The position numbers and the translations under genes are program-made. Shown here piece by piece: positions 44,484-52,574 of a stretch of DNA of 64,000 nucleotides. Under the pieces are notes generated by a model. The model ran no database searches, was not told the origin of the DNA, and saw only the letters and a list, made by a program, of their open reading frames with translations. The DNA is taken from positions 1 to 64,000 of the forward strand of contig NZ_JASZYK010000008.1 of NCBI RefSeq assembly GCF_030317035.1. Direction: 5' to 3'. This DNA is from Variovorax sp. J22G73. Its GTDB lineage: Bacteria > Pseudomonadota > Gammaproteobacteria > Burkholderiales > Burkholderiaceae_C. The number at the start of each line of letters is the position of its first letter. Within the stretch, counting starts at the first letter, position 1.

Positions 44484-45218
44484 TTACTGCAGCATCGCTG
44501 GGGCCGGCACGGCGACTGGCACCGGTGCCAGGCAGCGCTGCACGAAGGCCGACAGCGCCCCCACATCCGGAATCTGCACATCGCGCCGGCCCTTCTCGGC
44601 AAAGCCGATGACCTTGTCGCGCGCCAGCCGCGACAGCGCGCGGCTCACGCTCTCCAGCGTCATGCCCAGGTAGTTGCCGATTTCGGCGCGTGTCATGCGC
44701 AGCGTGATCTGGTCGGTGCGCATGCCGCGCTCGGCCAGCGACTCGGCCCAGTAGCGCAGAAAGTCGGCCACGCGCGCATCGGCCGGCAGCGTGCACACCG
44801 ACATCAGAGAGTCGCGGTCGTTGGCAATCTCGCGGCTCATGGCGGCGTGCAGCACCTGCATCAACCCCGGGTGCACGCAGCACGCGGCCATGAGCGCGTC
44901 GTACGGCACCACCCAGACCTCGCCCGTGTCCATGGCCACCGCGTCGCAGCCGTAGCAGCCGCCGGCAATGCCCTCGAAGCCGAGCCAGTCGCCGCGAAAC
45001 TTCAGGCCCACCACCTGCTCGCGGCCGTCGGCCGTGAGGTTCACGATCTTGTAGAAGCCCGAGTTCAGGATGTACAGGTTGTCGAAGCGCTCGCCGGCCT
45101 GGTAGACCACGTCGCCGGTACGCACCAGGCGCCGCTGCGGCTGCAGCTGCCCGGCCAGCCGCTTGAGCGTGTCGGTGGTGCTTTCGGTGGCACTTTCAGT
45201 GGTGGCGACATCGCGCAT
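44484..45218 (-). CDS. Crp/Fnr-family transcriptional regulator
   Basis: This 244-residue protein has a cyclic-nucleotide-binding fold (LVRTGDVVYQAGERFDNLYILNSGFYKIV) and a C-terminal HTH (TRAEIGNYLGMTLESVSRALSRL). Its recognition helix keeps the E-x-x-S-R pattern that reads TTGAT half-sites. The N-terminal cysteine cluster of FNR is absent, although GGCYGCDAV and AACCVHPG add cysteines elsewhere. The ATG at 45218 follows a GGAG site; a longer frame upstream is unlikely. A perfect FNR box lies in the divergent intergenic region. Confidence 0.88.
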   Translation of the reverse strand: MRDVATTESATESTTDTLKRLAGQLQPQRRLVRTGDVVYQAGERFDNLYILNSGFYKIVNLTADGREQVVGLKFRGDWLGFEGIAGGCYGCDAVAMDTGEVWVVPYDALMAACCVHPGLMQVLHAAMSREIANDRDSLMSVCTLPADARVADFLRYWAESLAERGMRTDQITLRMTRAEIGNYLGMTLESVSRALSRLARDKVIGFAEKGRRDVQIPDVGALSAFVQRCLAPVPVAVPAPAMLQ

Positions 45219-45402
45219 CTGGAACTCCTGGGGAAAACCGTTGTAGCTGGGGCGGGACGGGTGGGCGGCTGGTGCCGCGTCCGTCAATGAACCGATGCTA
45301 GGAGGCGCGAGGCAACGCAGTGACAACGCTCGGCATCGGCCGGTAACGTTCGGTGAATGCTTTGTGTCCGGCGTGTATCAACGCGGGCGCCGCGACCGGG
45401 CC

Positions 45403-45443
45403 TTGATGCGCATCAAGCCGCGCACGGACCGGCGCACTAGCCT
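45403..45443 (+). promoter_or_regulatory. FNR-type box and class II promoter
   Basis: TTGATGCGCATCAA at 45403-45416 is a perfect TTGAT-N4-ATCAA site. A -10-like TAGCCT lies at 45438-45443, predicting a start near 45450. The box centre (45409.5) is then at about -41.5, the class II spacing of FNR/ANR activation. The next gene starts at 45470. Confidence 0.7.
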
Positions 45444-45469
45444 TGCCGGCGTCACACCACCGCCGCGCC

Positions 45470-46012
45470 ATGCTCCCGCCTTCCGATCACGCTCCCTTGC
45501 AAACGCCGCCTCATCAGCCCCAGTGGTTGCCCCAGCCGGGTGAAGCCGAACTGGTAGCGCTGGCACTGCGCCTGCGGCAGCTTGCACGCGCGGGCGCGCT
45601 GCCGCGGCTGCTGCGCGGCAAGAACATCGGCCTGCTGTGCGGCGCCGCGAGCGCGCAAGACCCGGCGCCGCTGCTGCGCGCCGCGGGCGAGCTGGGCGCG
45701 CAGGTGGCGACGGTGCGCTGGAGCCCTTCCACCGCTTCGGCCGACTCAGGTGCTTCGAACGACCACAGGCCGCACGAGGTGCAGCACACCGGCCGCATGC
45801 TCGGCCGGCTCTACGACGCGGTGGTCTGCCAGGGCATGCCGGCCGCGCTGGTGCGGCAGCTTGCGCAGGCCGCGGGTGTGCCCGTGTACGACGACGTCGC
45901 GGCCGACGCCCATCCGTCGGCGCGCATGGCGCAGGCGCTGGGCGACGAGGCGGCGCCGGGGGACAACCGGCGTTTCGTGCTGCAAGCGTTGCTGGTGGAC
46001 GGCCTGGCCTGA
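45470..46012 (+). CDS. Carbamoyltransferase N-terminal-domain-like protein
   Basis: This 180-residue protein resembles only the N-terminal half of ornithine carbamoyltransferase. LRGKNIGLLC matches the strand before the active site, ELGAQVATV the next, HTGRMLGRLYDAVVCQGMP the conserved Esi-DtarvLgr region, and GVPVYDDVAADAHPSARMAQAL the HP-x-Q motif region. The carbamoyl-phosphate motif STRTR is replaced by unrelated residues (GAASAQDPAP) and there is no ornithine-binding C-terminal domain, so it is probably not an active transferase. A TTG at 45443 is an alternative start. The FNR box upstream suggests induction at low oxygen. Confidence 0.7.
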   Translation: MLPPSDHAPLQTPPHQPQWLPQPGEAELVALALRLRQLARAGALPRLLRGKNIGLLCGAASAQDPAPLLRAAGELGAQVATVRWSPSTASADSGASNDHRPHEVQHTGRMLGRLYDAVVCQGMPAALVRQLAQAAGVPVYDDVAADAHPSARMAQALGDEAAPGDNRRFVLQALLVDGLA

Positions 46013-46073
46013 CGCGGCGAAAGCCGGCTTGGAGCGCAGCCGTTACCGCGCACCGCCGTTCCATAATCCGCGC

Positions 46074-46565
46074 ATGAGCGAAGCCACGCCCGACCAGGAC
46101 CCCGAACTGCTGCGTCGCCTGCTGCGCGCCAAGGACCGCATGGACGCCGCGTCGCACGAAGAGTGGCCCGTGCAGCGGCTGGCGCAGGTCAGCGGCGTGT
46201 CGCAGGCGCATTTCGCGCGCTCGTTCAAGCAGGCCTTCGGCACGCCGCCGCACCGCTACCTGCTCACCCGGCGCATCGAGCGCGCGATGACGCTGCTGCG
46301 CGAAACCGACATGCCCATCACCGACATCGCCTTCGATACTGGCTGGGCCAGCCTGGGCACCTTCGGGCGCACCTTTCGCGACATCACCGGCGACAGCCCG
46401 AGCGCCGTTCGCGCGCGCGGGCGGGCGACCGCGCACCAACTCGGCCGCGTGCCCGTGTGCGTGGTCAACGCCGCGCGTCGCCCGCAACTGGCCACCGCAG
46501 TTTCGGAGAAGCGGCGCCAGGCCGCCGACGGTACAAACGAGCCCGAACCACAGGAGATTCCATGA
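46074..46565 (+). CDS. Small AraC-family regulator
   Basis: This 163-residue protein carries a double HTH of AraC type near its N-terminus (VQRLAQVSGVSQAHFARSFKQAFG, then MPITDIAFDTGWASLGTFGRTFRDITGDSPSAVR). No sugar-binding domain precedes it. It is coupled by ATGA overlap to a VOC-family gene, a pairing found in many proteobacteria. The 50-residue tail is unrelated to known domains. Confidence 0.85.
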   Translation: MSEATPDQDPELLRRLLRAKDRMDAASHEEWPVQRLAQVSGVSQAHFARSFKQAFGTPPHRYLLTRRIERAMTLLRETDMPITDIAFDTGWASLGTFGRTFRDITGDSPSAVRARGRATAHQLGRVPVCVVNAARRPQLATAVSEKRRQAADGTNEPEPQEIP

Positions 46566-46969
46566 CACAGGGCATTGAAACCGTCGGCTTGTACGTCCGC
46601 GACCAGGACGAAGCACTCGCCTTCTACGTAGACAAACTCGGCTTCCGCGTGCACACCGACGTGGGCAACGGCGACTACCGCTGGCTCACGGTGCAGCACC
46701 CGGAGCAGCCGGGCTTCCAGCTCGGGCTGTTCAAGCCCGGCCCGCCCGTGCTCGACGAGGCCACCGCGCAGGCCGTGCGCGCCATCGTCGCCAAGGGCGC
46801 CATGCCGCCGCTGGTGCTGAGCGTGAGCGACTGCCGCGCGGCGCATGCGCGCCTGCAGGCGCTGGGCGTGGAGTTCACGCAGGAGCCGGTGGAGCGCTAC
46901 GGGACGGTGGACGCGGGGTTTCGCGATCCTTCGGGCAACGGGTGGAAGATGATTCAGGCGCGTGGCTGA
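46562..46969 (+). CDS. VOC-family (glyoxalase/dioxygenase fold) protein
   Basis: This 135-residue protein has the paired beta-alpha-beta-beta-beta units of the vicinal oxygen chelate fold: VGLYVRDQDEALAFYVDKLGFRVHTDVG, GFQLGLFKPG, LVLSVSDCRAAHARLQALGVEF and FRDPSGNGWKMIQ. Most classical metal ligands are not evident at the expected positions. A binding or antibiotic-resistance-like role is as likely as catalysis. Confidence 0.85.
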   Translation: MTQGIETVGLYVRDQDEALAFYVDKLGFRVHTDVGNGDYRWLTVQHPEQPGFQLGLFKPGPPVLDEATAQAVRAIVAKGAMPPLVLSVSDCRAAHARLQALGVEFTQEPVERYGTVDAGFRDPSGNGWKMIQARG

Positions 46970-47162
46970 AGGGTGTGGCTGAGAGGTGCGGTGCAGGCGA
47001 TCACGCCGCGGGGTGGGATGCCTTGCGCAGGAACACGGTCGACGAGTCAGGGCGGCCGCGTCCCTGCCGCCCCCGACTGTGGCGCACCCGCCACTTGACG
47101 TCGAGTGCACTCTAGCTCGCCCAATCGCGACTCCAATCACTTTTCAGTTCTGGAGCCGAACG

Positions 47163-47569
47163 ATGCAAGCAAACAAAGCACTCATGCAAGCGATCTTTTC
47201 CGAACTGGCGACAGGCAACGGCCGGCCGCTGGTAGACGCGATGGCCGACGACTTCTGCTGGCGCTTCAAGAGCACCGGCCCCTGGCGCGGCAGCTACCGC
47301 GGCAAGCAGGCCGTGCTCGACGATCTGCTCGGGCCGCTCATGGCGCAGTTCGCCGACCGCTACACCAACACCGCGCAGCGCTTCATCGCCGAGGGCGACC
47401 ATGTGGTGGTCGAGTGCCAGGGCCGCGTCACCACCAAGGCGGGGCGGCCGTACCACAACCAGTATTGCTATGTCTGCCGCCTCGAAGACGGCAAGCTCAA
47501 GGAGCTGACCGAGTACATGGACACCGCACTTGCCGAGGCGGTGCTGACGCCGCCTGCGAGGTCGGGCAC

Positions 47570-47573
<4 letters not shown>
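47163..47573 (+). CDS. SnoaL-like (NTF2-fold) protein
   Basis: This 136-residue protein has the SnoaL/ketosteroid-isomerase-like pattern: LMQAIFSELATGNGRPLVDAMADDFCWRFKSTGPW, GKQAVLDDLLGPL, VVVECQGRVTTKAGRPYHNQYCYVCRLEDGKLKELTEYMDT. It ends in an ATGA overlap with a MerR gene, which probably controls it. Function unknown. Confidence 0.85.
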
Positions 47574-48085
<512 letters not shown>

Positions 48086-48136
48086 TTTGTCGGCGTCGCG
48101 GTCGGGCGGCAGAACGTTTCGGGATTGCCGGCTCGC

Positions 48137-48598
48137 TCATCGATAGATGCCCAGGCGTTCGAAGCGCTGCATCGTGGTGGTCAACGTCAGCGTATCGGTG
48201 GCCGAATCGCACGTCACGTCCGCTACATGGGCCCCTTGGCTGTTGGCGACATCGATATGGGTCGCCCCTGCCAGCGGCTCATAGATGGCGTATTCATAGC
48301 CGGCATTCGAGAAACTGAACATGACGCCCTTCGCTTGCAGCACAAGGCGAAAGTTTCCCTTCGGGTGCTCTCGTCGCTCGGGAAACACGAACTCCGCCTT
48401 CGAGCCTCTGCCGGCGCGGTACTGCATGTAGCCCGTCTCGGCGCCAAGGTCCTTGGACGCGCACAGCGCGTAGGTTTTTCTCTTCGCGGTGCAGGACCAC
48501 TCGGTGGTTTCACCCGGCGTGCACAGGCTCGGTTCGGCGATGGCGCTCAGATGAAGAAGCGAAAGTGCGGCGAACAGGAAGGTGGATGAATTTCGCAT
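48137..48598 (-). CDS. Exported hypothetical protein
   Basis: This 153-residue protein has a signal peptide (FLFAALSLLHLSAIA, cleavage near residue 21). The mature part has four or more cysteines (LCTPGETTEWSC, ALCASKD, DVTCDS), a pattern fit for disulfides in the periplasm. It is mainly beta by composition (YMQYRAG, AEFVFP, GVMFSFSNAGYEYAIYEPL). No named function is known to me. Convergent with the MerR gene. Confidence 0.75.
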   Translation of the reverse strand: MRNSSTFLFAALSLLHLSAIAEPSLCTPGETTEWSCTAKRKTYALCASKDLGAETGYMQYRAGRGSKAEFVFPERREHPKGNFRLVLQAKGVMFSFSNAGYEYAIYEPLAGATHIDVANSQGAHVADVTCDSATDTLTLTTTMQRFERLGIYR

Positions 48599-48785
48599 TG
48601 CTTCGGGCCGTTGAGTGCTTGATGGAGAACCGACCGGGCACCGTTGTGCGCGTGCTGCAAAACAGTTGGCCGGCATGAGTTGGCTTCAAGGCTGAACCTG
48701 GCCTTCTACAACAGTTCTCGTCGCATGAAACCGCTTGCGCGCTTGGTTGAAAAGCCATGTCGACACGTTCATTCGAAGCTGCAAC

Positions 48786-49649
48786 CTACCGCGACCTTTT
48801 CCAAGCCCCCGGCGTCGTCCCCACCTCCTGGCGAAAGCGCCGGGTCAGGTGGCTCTGGTCGTTGAACCCCACCTCGACCGCAATGTCCGCCAGCGTCATC
48901 GCGGTGCCCTGCATCAGCTGCTTCGCGCGTTCGATCCGTTGCAGAAGAACCCACTGGTGCGGCGGCAGCCCCATGCTGGCCTTGAACGCCCGGATGAAGT
49001 GGCTGCGCGACAGCCTGCACTCGCGCGCCACGTCCTCGATGGACACATCTTTCGCCAGCTTGGCGCCCAGGAAGTCGATGGCGCGGCGCTTCTGCCAGGG
49101 CGCGAGCTGCTGCACGTTCGCCACGCGCCTTTGCGACGCGCCCGTGGCGTAGCGGCCGACGAGGTGCGCGTGGATGGCCAGCGTCAGGTGGTCGGTGAAG
49201 AGCCGCGGAAACTCGCCGGGCCGCTCCAGCGCAGGCGCCATCGCGAGGCCGAGGCGCTGCACGACCGGATCGACGACGCTGTGCTCCGGCGGGCAGTGCA
49301 GGCGCTGCCCCGCGCGCCGTCCGGTTTCGTCCGCGACCCAGTCGACGCTGTCTTGCGACACGTGGAGCTGCAGGCAGTCGAACGGCGCATCCATGTTCGC
49401 GACCCACAAGCGGTCGAGGTCGTAGATGGACAAGGTGCCCGCGCTCACGGCGTCGTGGGGCACCCGCCGGTTGTCGGCCCACAGGTCCGCCACACGGTAG
49501 GGCTGCAGCCGGAGCACGACCAAAAATGCCTCGTGCACCGGGTAGGGCTCGGTCACGCCGCTGCCACCGGTCGCGCTGCGCACGCGGGCGATGCCCGGCG
49601 CGAGCGGTGACGCACCGGGCTCGCGACCTTGCAGGGTCTCCGCGCCCAT
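48786..49649 (-). CDS. AraC-family transcriptional regulator
   Basis: This 287-residue protein has a poorly conserved sensory N-terminal part and a C-terminal AraC double HTH (SIEDVARECRLSRSHFIRAFKASMGLPPHQWV, then MTLADIAVEVGFNDQSHLTRRFRQEVGTTPGAWKR). The ATG at 49649 is preferred; an in-frame ATG at 49691 is possible. No obvious target is adjacent except the AurF-like gene 172 bases away on the same strand. Confidence 0.88.
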   Translation of the reverse strand: MGAETLQGREPGASPLAPGIARVRSATGGSGVTEPYPVHEAFLVVLRLQPYRVADLWADNRRVPHDAVSAGTLSIYDLDRLWVANMDAPFDCLQLHVSQDSVDWVADETGRRAGQRLHCPPEHSVVDPVVQRLGLAMAPALERPGEFPRLFTDHLTLAIHAHLVGRYATGASQRRVANVQQLAPWQKRRAIDFLGAKLAKDVSIEDVARECRLSRSHFIRAFKASMGLPPHQWVLLQRIERAKQLMQGTAMTLADIAVEVGFNDQSHLTRRFRQEVGTTPGAWKRSR

Positions 49650-49821
49650 GTGCGCCTCAAAATTCCAAGCACTACCCACCCACCACCTCAAATCTTCCGG
49701 TCAAGCTGTGCGCGCACCCCGATGCAGGCGCAGCGCCCGCCGACTGTATCTGCCAATGCCTACGGTACGCTGACGTATCGGCCCCATCGAAAGCCGTTCG
49801 CGTAAGAACGTGTATCGGCTT

Positions 49822-50826
49822 TCACTCGGCAGGCATGTCGGCAGGCATCTCGGCAGGCACCGCGCCAGCCACCCCATGCGCCGGCACCGCATAGCCGAGC
49901 GGCGCGAGCGCTGCCTGGATGCGCCCCATCTGCGCCTCGCTGACCAGCTTGCCCAGCAGCTTCTGGAAGCGCGGCTCCAGCGTGCCGGAGACGATGTACT
50001 GCCAGCGGTAGGCCTTCAACAACGTGGCGCTCACCTGCTCCGCGTGCGTGCCGTCCTGGGCCATGCCGCTGGCTTGCAAAAAGTAGGCCGCGTCCGCCTT
50101 GGCCTGCCCTTGCAGGATGCCGTCGACGCCGCCGACAAGCGCGATCAGGTCGTCCACCGCAGCGTCGCGCTGAGCCAGCAACGCGAGTTTGGCGTCCTCG
50201 CGCTCCCATTCGAGCTCGTCGATGATGGCGTGCTGCGACTCTTCGCGCCAATGGAACAGGAACACGTCCTTGAACAGCGGCGACAGGCCCTCGGCCGCCT
50301 CGATGCTGGCGCGGTAGTGCGCCTGCGAGAACAGTTCGATGTGGCACGTGAGCGCCAGTACGGCCCAGGTGCACTTGCCCAGCACGAACGCGGCCACGTC
50401 GTTGGGCGACACGCCGAACGTGTAGCCCGCCGGCATGTCGCGCGCCACCAGATGCTCGATGCGCCGGAAGAGCGCCTGGTGCTTGAGCTCCTCGTCGGTG
50501 AAGCGCACGATGGCCTCGAGCGCGGTCTGGTCGCCCAGCCAGTGGTCGCGGCTCACCTCCAGCATCTTGGCGCCGATGAAGCGCTCGACCAGCCCGAACA
50601 TGTTGGCGTAGGTGCGGCCCTGCACCTGGCTCATGAAGCGGTGCTGCGCCGGGCTCAGAAAGGGCAGTTCGTCGGCCAGCGACAGTCCGTCGGGCAGGAA
50701 GGTGTGCGACAGGTCGAAGGTGCGGCCCCGGATCACGTCGCGGTCGATGTCCCAGCGGATGCGCTTGGAAACTTCGATGGTCTTGGCGTAGCGGGACACG
50801 TCGAGGGCGGCAGGATGGTTTTGCAT
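49822..50826 (-). CDS. AurF-like diiron oxygenase
   Basis: This 334-residue helical protein shows the ligand pattern of AurF/CmlI N-oxygenases: Glu81, ExxH at 113-116 (EELKH), Glu164 in CHIELFS, and HxxxExxH at 192-199 (HWREESQH). The extra His192 three residues before the last Glu is a mark of AurF. Such enzymes oxidise arylamines to nitro compounds or similar. The ATG at 50826 follows an AAAGGA site. The tail repeats PAEMPADMPAE. It is divergent from the alpha/beta-hydrolase/LuxR fusion at 50983. Confidence 0.8.
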   Translation of the reverse strand: MQNHPAALDVSRYAKTIEVSKRIRWDIDRDVIRGRTFDLSHTFLPDGLSLADELPFLSPAQHRFMSQVQGRTYANMFGLVERFIGAKMLEVSRDHWLGDQTALEAIVRFTDEELKHQALFRRIEHLVARDMPAGYTFGVSPNDVAAFVLGKCTWAVLALTCHIELFSQAHYRASIEAAEGLSPLFKDVFLFHWREESQHAIIDELEWEREDAKLALLAQRDAAVDDLIALVGGVDGILQGQAKADAAYFLQASGMAQDGTHAEQVSATLLKAYRWQYIVSGTLEPRFQKLLGKLVSEAQMGRIQAALAPLGYAVPAHGVAGAVPAEMPADMPAE

Positions 50827-50982
50827 GGCTGTTCCTTTGGCATGGGTCCGTCGGATCGACGTGCATGAAGAATCCACCCACGCGGGCGGCGGCGCATGGG
50901 GCGCTTGTCCCATGTCTTCGGCTGTGACAAATCCCCCGCGCCGCGGGCTGGGACTCGTGGCCCAGCCGCAGGACAATCGGGC

Positions 50983-52104
50983 ATGCCCGGTGCATCCGGT
51001 TCACCTTCGCTCCCCCGCCAGAGCCTGCGCTTCTGCACGGCAGCCGACGGCACCCGCATCGCGATCGCCTCCATCGGCGCGGGCGCGCCGCTGGTGCGCT
51101 GCGCGCATTGGCTGAGCCACGTCGAGCATGACCTGCACAGCCCGGTCTGGCGGCCGTGGCTGTCCGAGCTCTCACGCGACCACCGGTACATCCGCTACGA
51201 CCAGCGCGGCTGCGGCCTGTCGGACAGCACGGTGATCGACTTCTCGCTGGACGCCTGGGTCGGCGACCTCGAAGCCGTGGTCGACAGCCTGGGGCTGCGC
51301 CGCTTTCCGCTGATCGGCATGTCGCAGGGCGGTGCGGTCGCTATTGCGTTCACGGTGCGCCATCCCGAGAAGGTGTCGCACCTGGTGCTGCCCGGCGCCT
51401 ACGCGCGCGGCGCGCTACGGCGCGGCACCGGCAGCACCGGCACCACCGGCAGTGCTGGCGATGCCGAGCGCCTGGAGGCCGAAACCCTGGTCAACCTGAT
51501 CCGGTTGGGCTGGGGGCGCGACAACGCCGCCTTCCGACAGGTGTTCACCAACCAGTTCATCCCGGGCGGAACGCCCACGCAGCACCAGTGGTGGAACGAG
51601 CTCGAGCGGCTCACGGCGAGCCCCGAGAACGCCGCGCGCACGCTCGAGGCCTTCCACCGCATCGACGTGACCGCGCTGGCGCGCCAGGTGCGGGTGCCCA
51701 CGCTGGTGCTGCATGCGCGCGGCGATGCGCGCGTGCCCTTCGACGAGGGGCTGCGTCTGGCGGCGCTGGTGCCGGGAGCGCGCTTCGTGCCGCTGGACAG
51801 CGACAACCATGTGCTGCTGGACACCGAACGGGCGTGGGCCACCTTCCTCGCCGAACTGCGTGCCTTCCTGGGCACCGACCCGGCCGATGCGGGCGACGGC
51901 GCCGGCACTGGTGATGAAGCGCTGACGCCGGCCGAGCGCGAGGTGCTGCGCCTGGTGGCCGTGGGCCTGGACAACCATGCCATCGCCCGGCAGCTGCACA
52001 AGAGCGAGAAAACGGTGCGCAACCAGCTCTCGAGCATCTTCGACAAGCTGGGCGTGCACACGCGGGCCGAAGCCATCGTGTACGTGCGCGACCGGGCGCC
52101 TTGA
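50983..52104 (+). CDS. Alpha/beta hydrolase fused to a LuxR-type HTH
   Basis: This 373-residue two-domain protein has an N-terminal alpha/beta hydrolase (YDQRGCGLSD, nucleophile Ser in GMSQGGAVAIAF near 115, acid and His in HARGDARVPFDEG and DSDNHVLLD). A C-terminal LuxR/GerE helix-turn-helix (LTPAEREVLRLVAVGLDNHAIARQLHKSEKTVRNQLSSIFDKLGV, about 310-370) follows. The hydrolase part may sense or destroy a ligand that sets DNA binding. It faces the AurF-like gene across about 156 bases, a natural target. Confidence 0.87.
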   Translation: MPGASGSPSLPRQSLRFCTAADGTRIAIASIGAGAPLVRCAHWLSHVEHDLHSPVWRPWLSELSRDHRYIRYDQRGCGLSDSTVIDFSLDAWVGDLEAVVDSLGLRRFPLIGMSQGGAVAIAFTVRHPEKVSHLVLPGAYARGALRRGTGSTGTTGSAGDAERLEAETLVNLIRLGWGRDNAAFRQVFTNQFIPGGTPTQHQWWNELERLTASPENAARTLEAFHRIDVTALARQVRVPTLVLHARGDARVPFDEGLRLAALVPGARFVPLDSDNHVLLDTERAWATFLAELRAFLGTDPADAGDGAGTGDEALTPAEREVLRLVAVGLDNHAIARQLHKSEKTVRNQLSSIFDKLGVHTRAEAIVYVRDRAP

Positions 52105-52131
52105 CCTGCGAGCGTGCGCGGCACTGCGGTG

Positions 52132-52332
52132 CTATCGCTGCGCGGTGCTGGCAAATGGAGGCAGTGACGACGGCGCTGGCATCGCCGAGGCCAGCGGCTG
52201 CGGTATCGCGACGATCACGACCGCGCCCGCCACCGCCGCCATGGCAGCGGCGAAGGTGATCCACAACCCTCCGGAACGCCGCTTGCCGGGCGGGCGCGTG
52301 CCGGCGGGCGCGATGAAGTGCATGCGTGCCAT
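52132..52332 (-). CDS. Small single-helix membrane protein
   Basis: This 66-residue frame has one long hydrophobic segment (LWITFAAAMAAVAGAVVIVAI, given here as residues about 23-43) after a basic stretch KRR. It begins 19 bases after the DUF1127 gene on the same strand. No family is recognised and coding is uncertain. Confidence 0.4.
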   Translation of the reverse strand: MARMHFIAPAGTRPPGKRRSGGLWITFAAAMAAVAGAVVIVAIPQPLASAMPAPSSLPPFASTAQR

Positions 52333-52351
52333 GGCCCAACGTCGCCACGCC

Positions 52352-52573
52352 TCACCACACATCGCGCGGCCGCGGCCACTCGGCCGCCGCGCGGTGCGAC
52401 AGCCCGATGTCCTGCAGCGTGCGCTCGTCGATGGCACGCAGCTCGCGGCGCGCCACGGCGCGGCGGTGACGCTCCCGCAGCGCATCGGCAAGGCGGCGCC
52501 ATGCCAGCGCGGGCCAGCGCGGCGTGCAGGCGTGGTGAACGGCGTCGTAGAGACAGCTCAGCAAGTGGTACAT
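52352..52573 (-). CDS. DUF1127-family small protein
   Basis: This 73-residue basic protein carries the DUF1127 (YjiS-like) motif near its C-terminus: RRELRAIDERTLQDIGLSHRAAAEW. Alphaproteobacterial relatives bind RNA and affect phosphate and carbon metabolism. The start codon comes one base after the stop of the TPR gene (TGACATG), with GGAGG inside the end of that gene, so translation is coupled. Confidence 0.8.
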   Translation of the reverse strand: MYHLLSCLYDAVHHACTPRWPALAWRRLADALRERHRRAVARRELRAIDERTLQDIGLSHRAAAEWPRPRDVW

Positions 52574-52574
52574 G

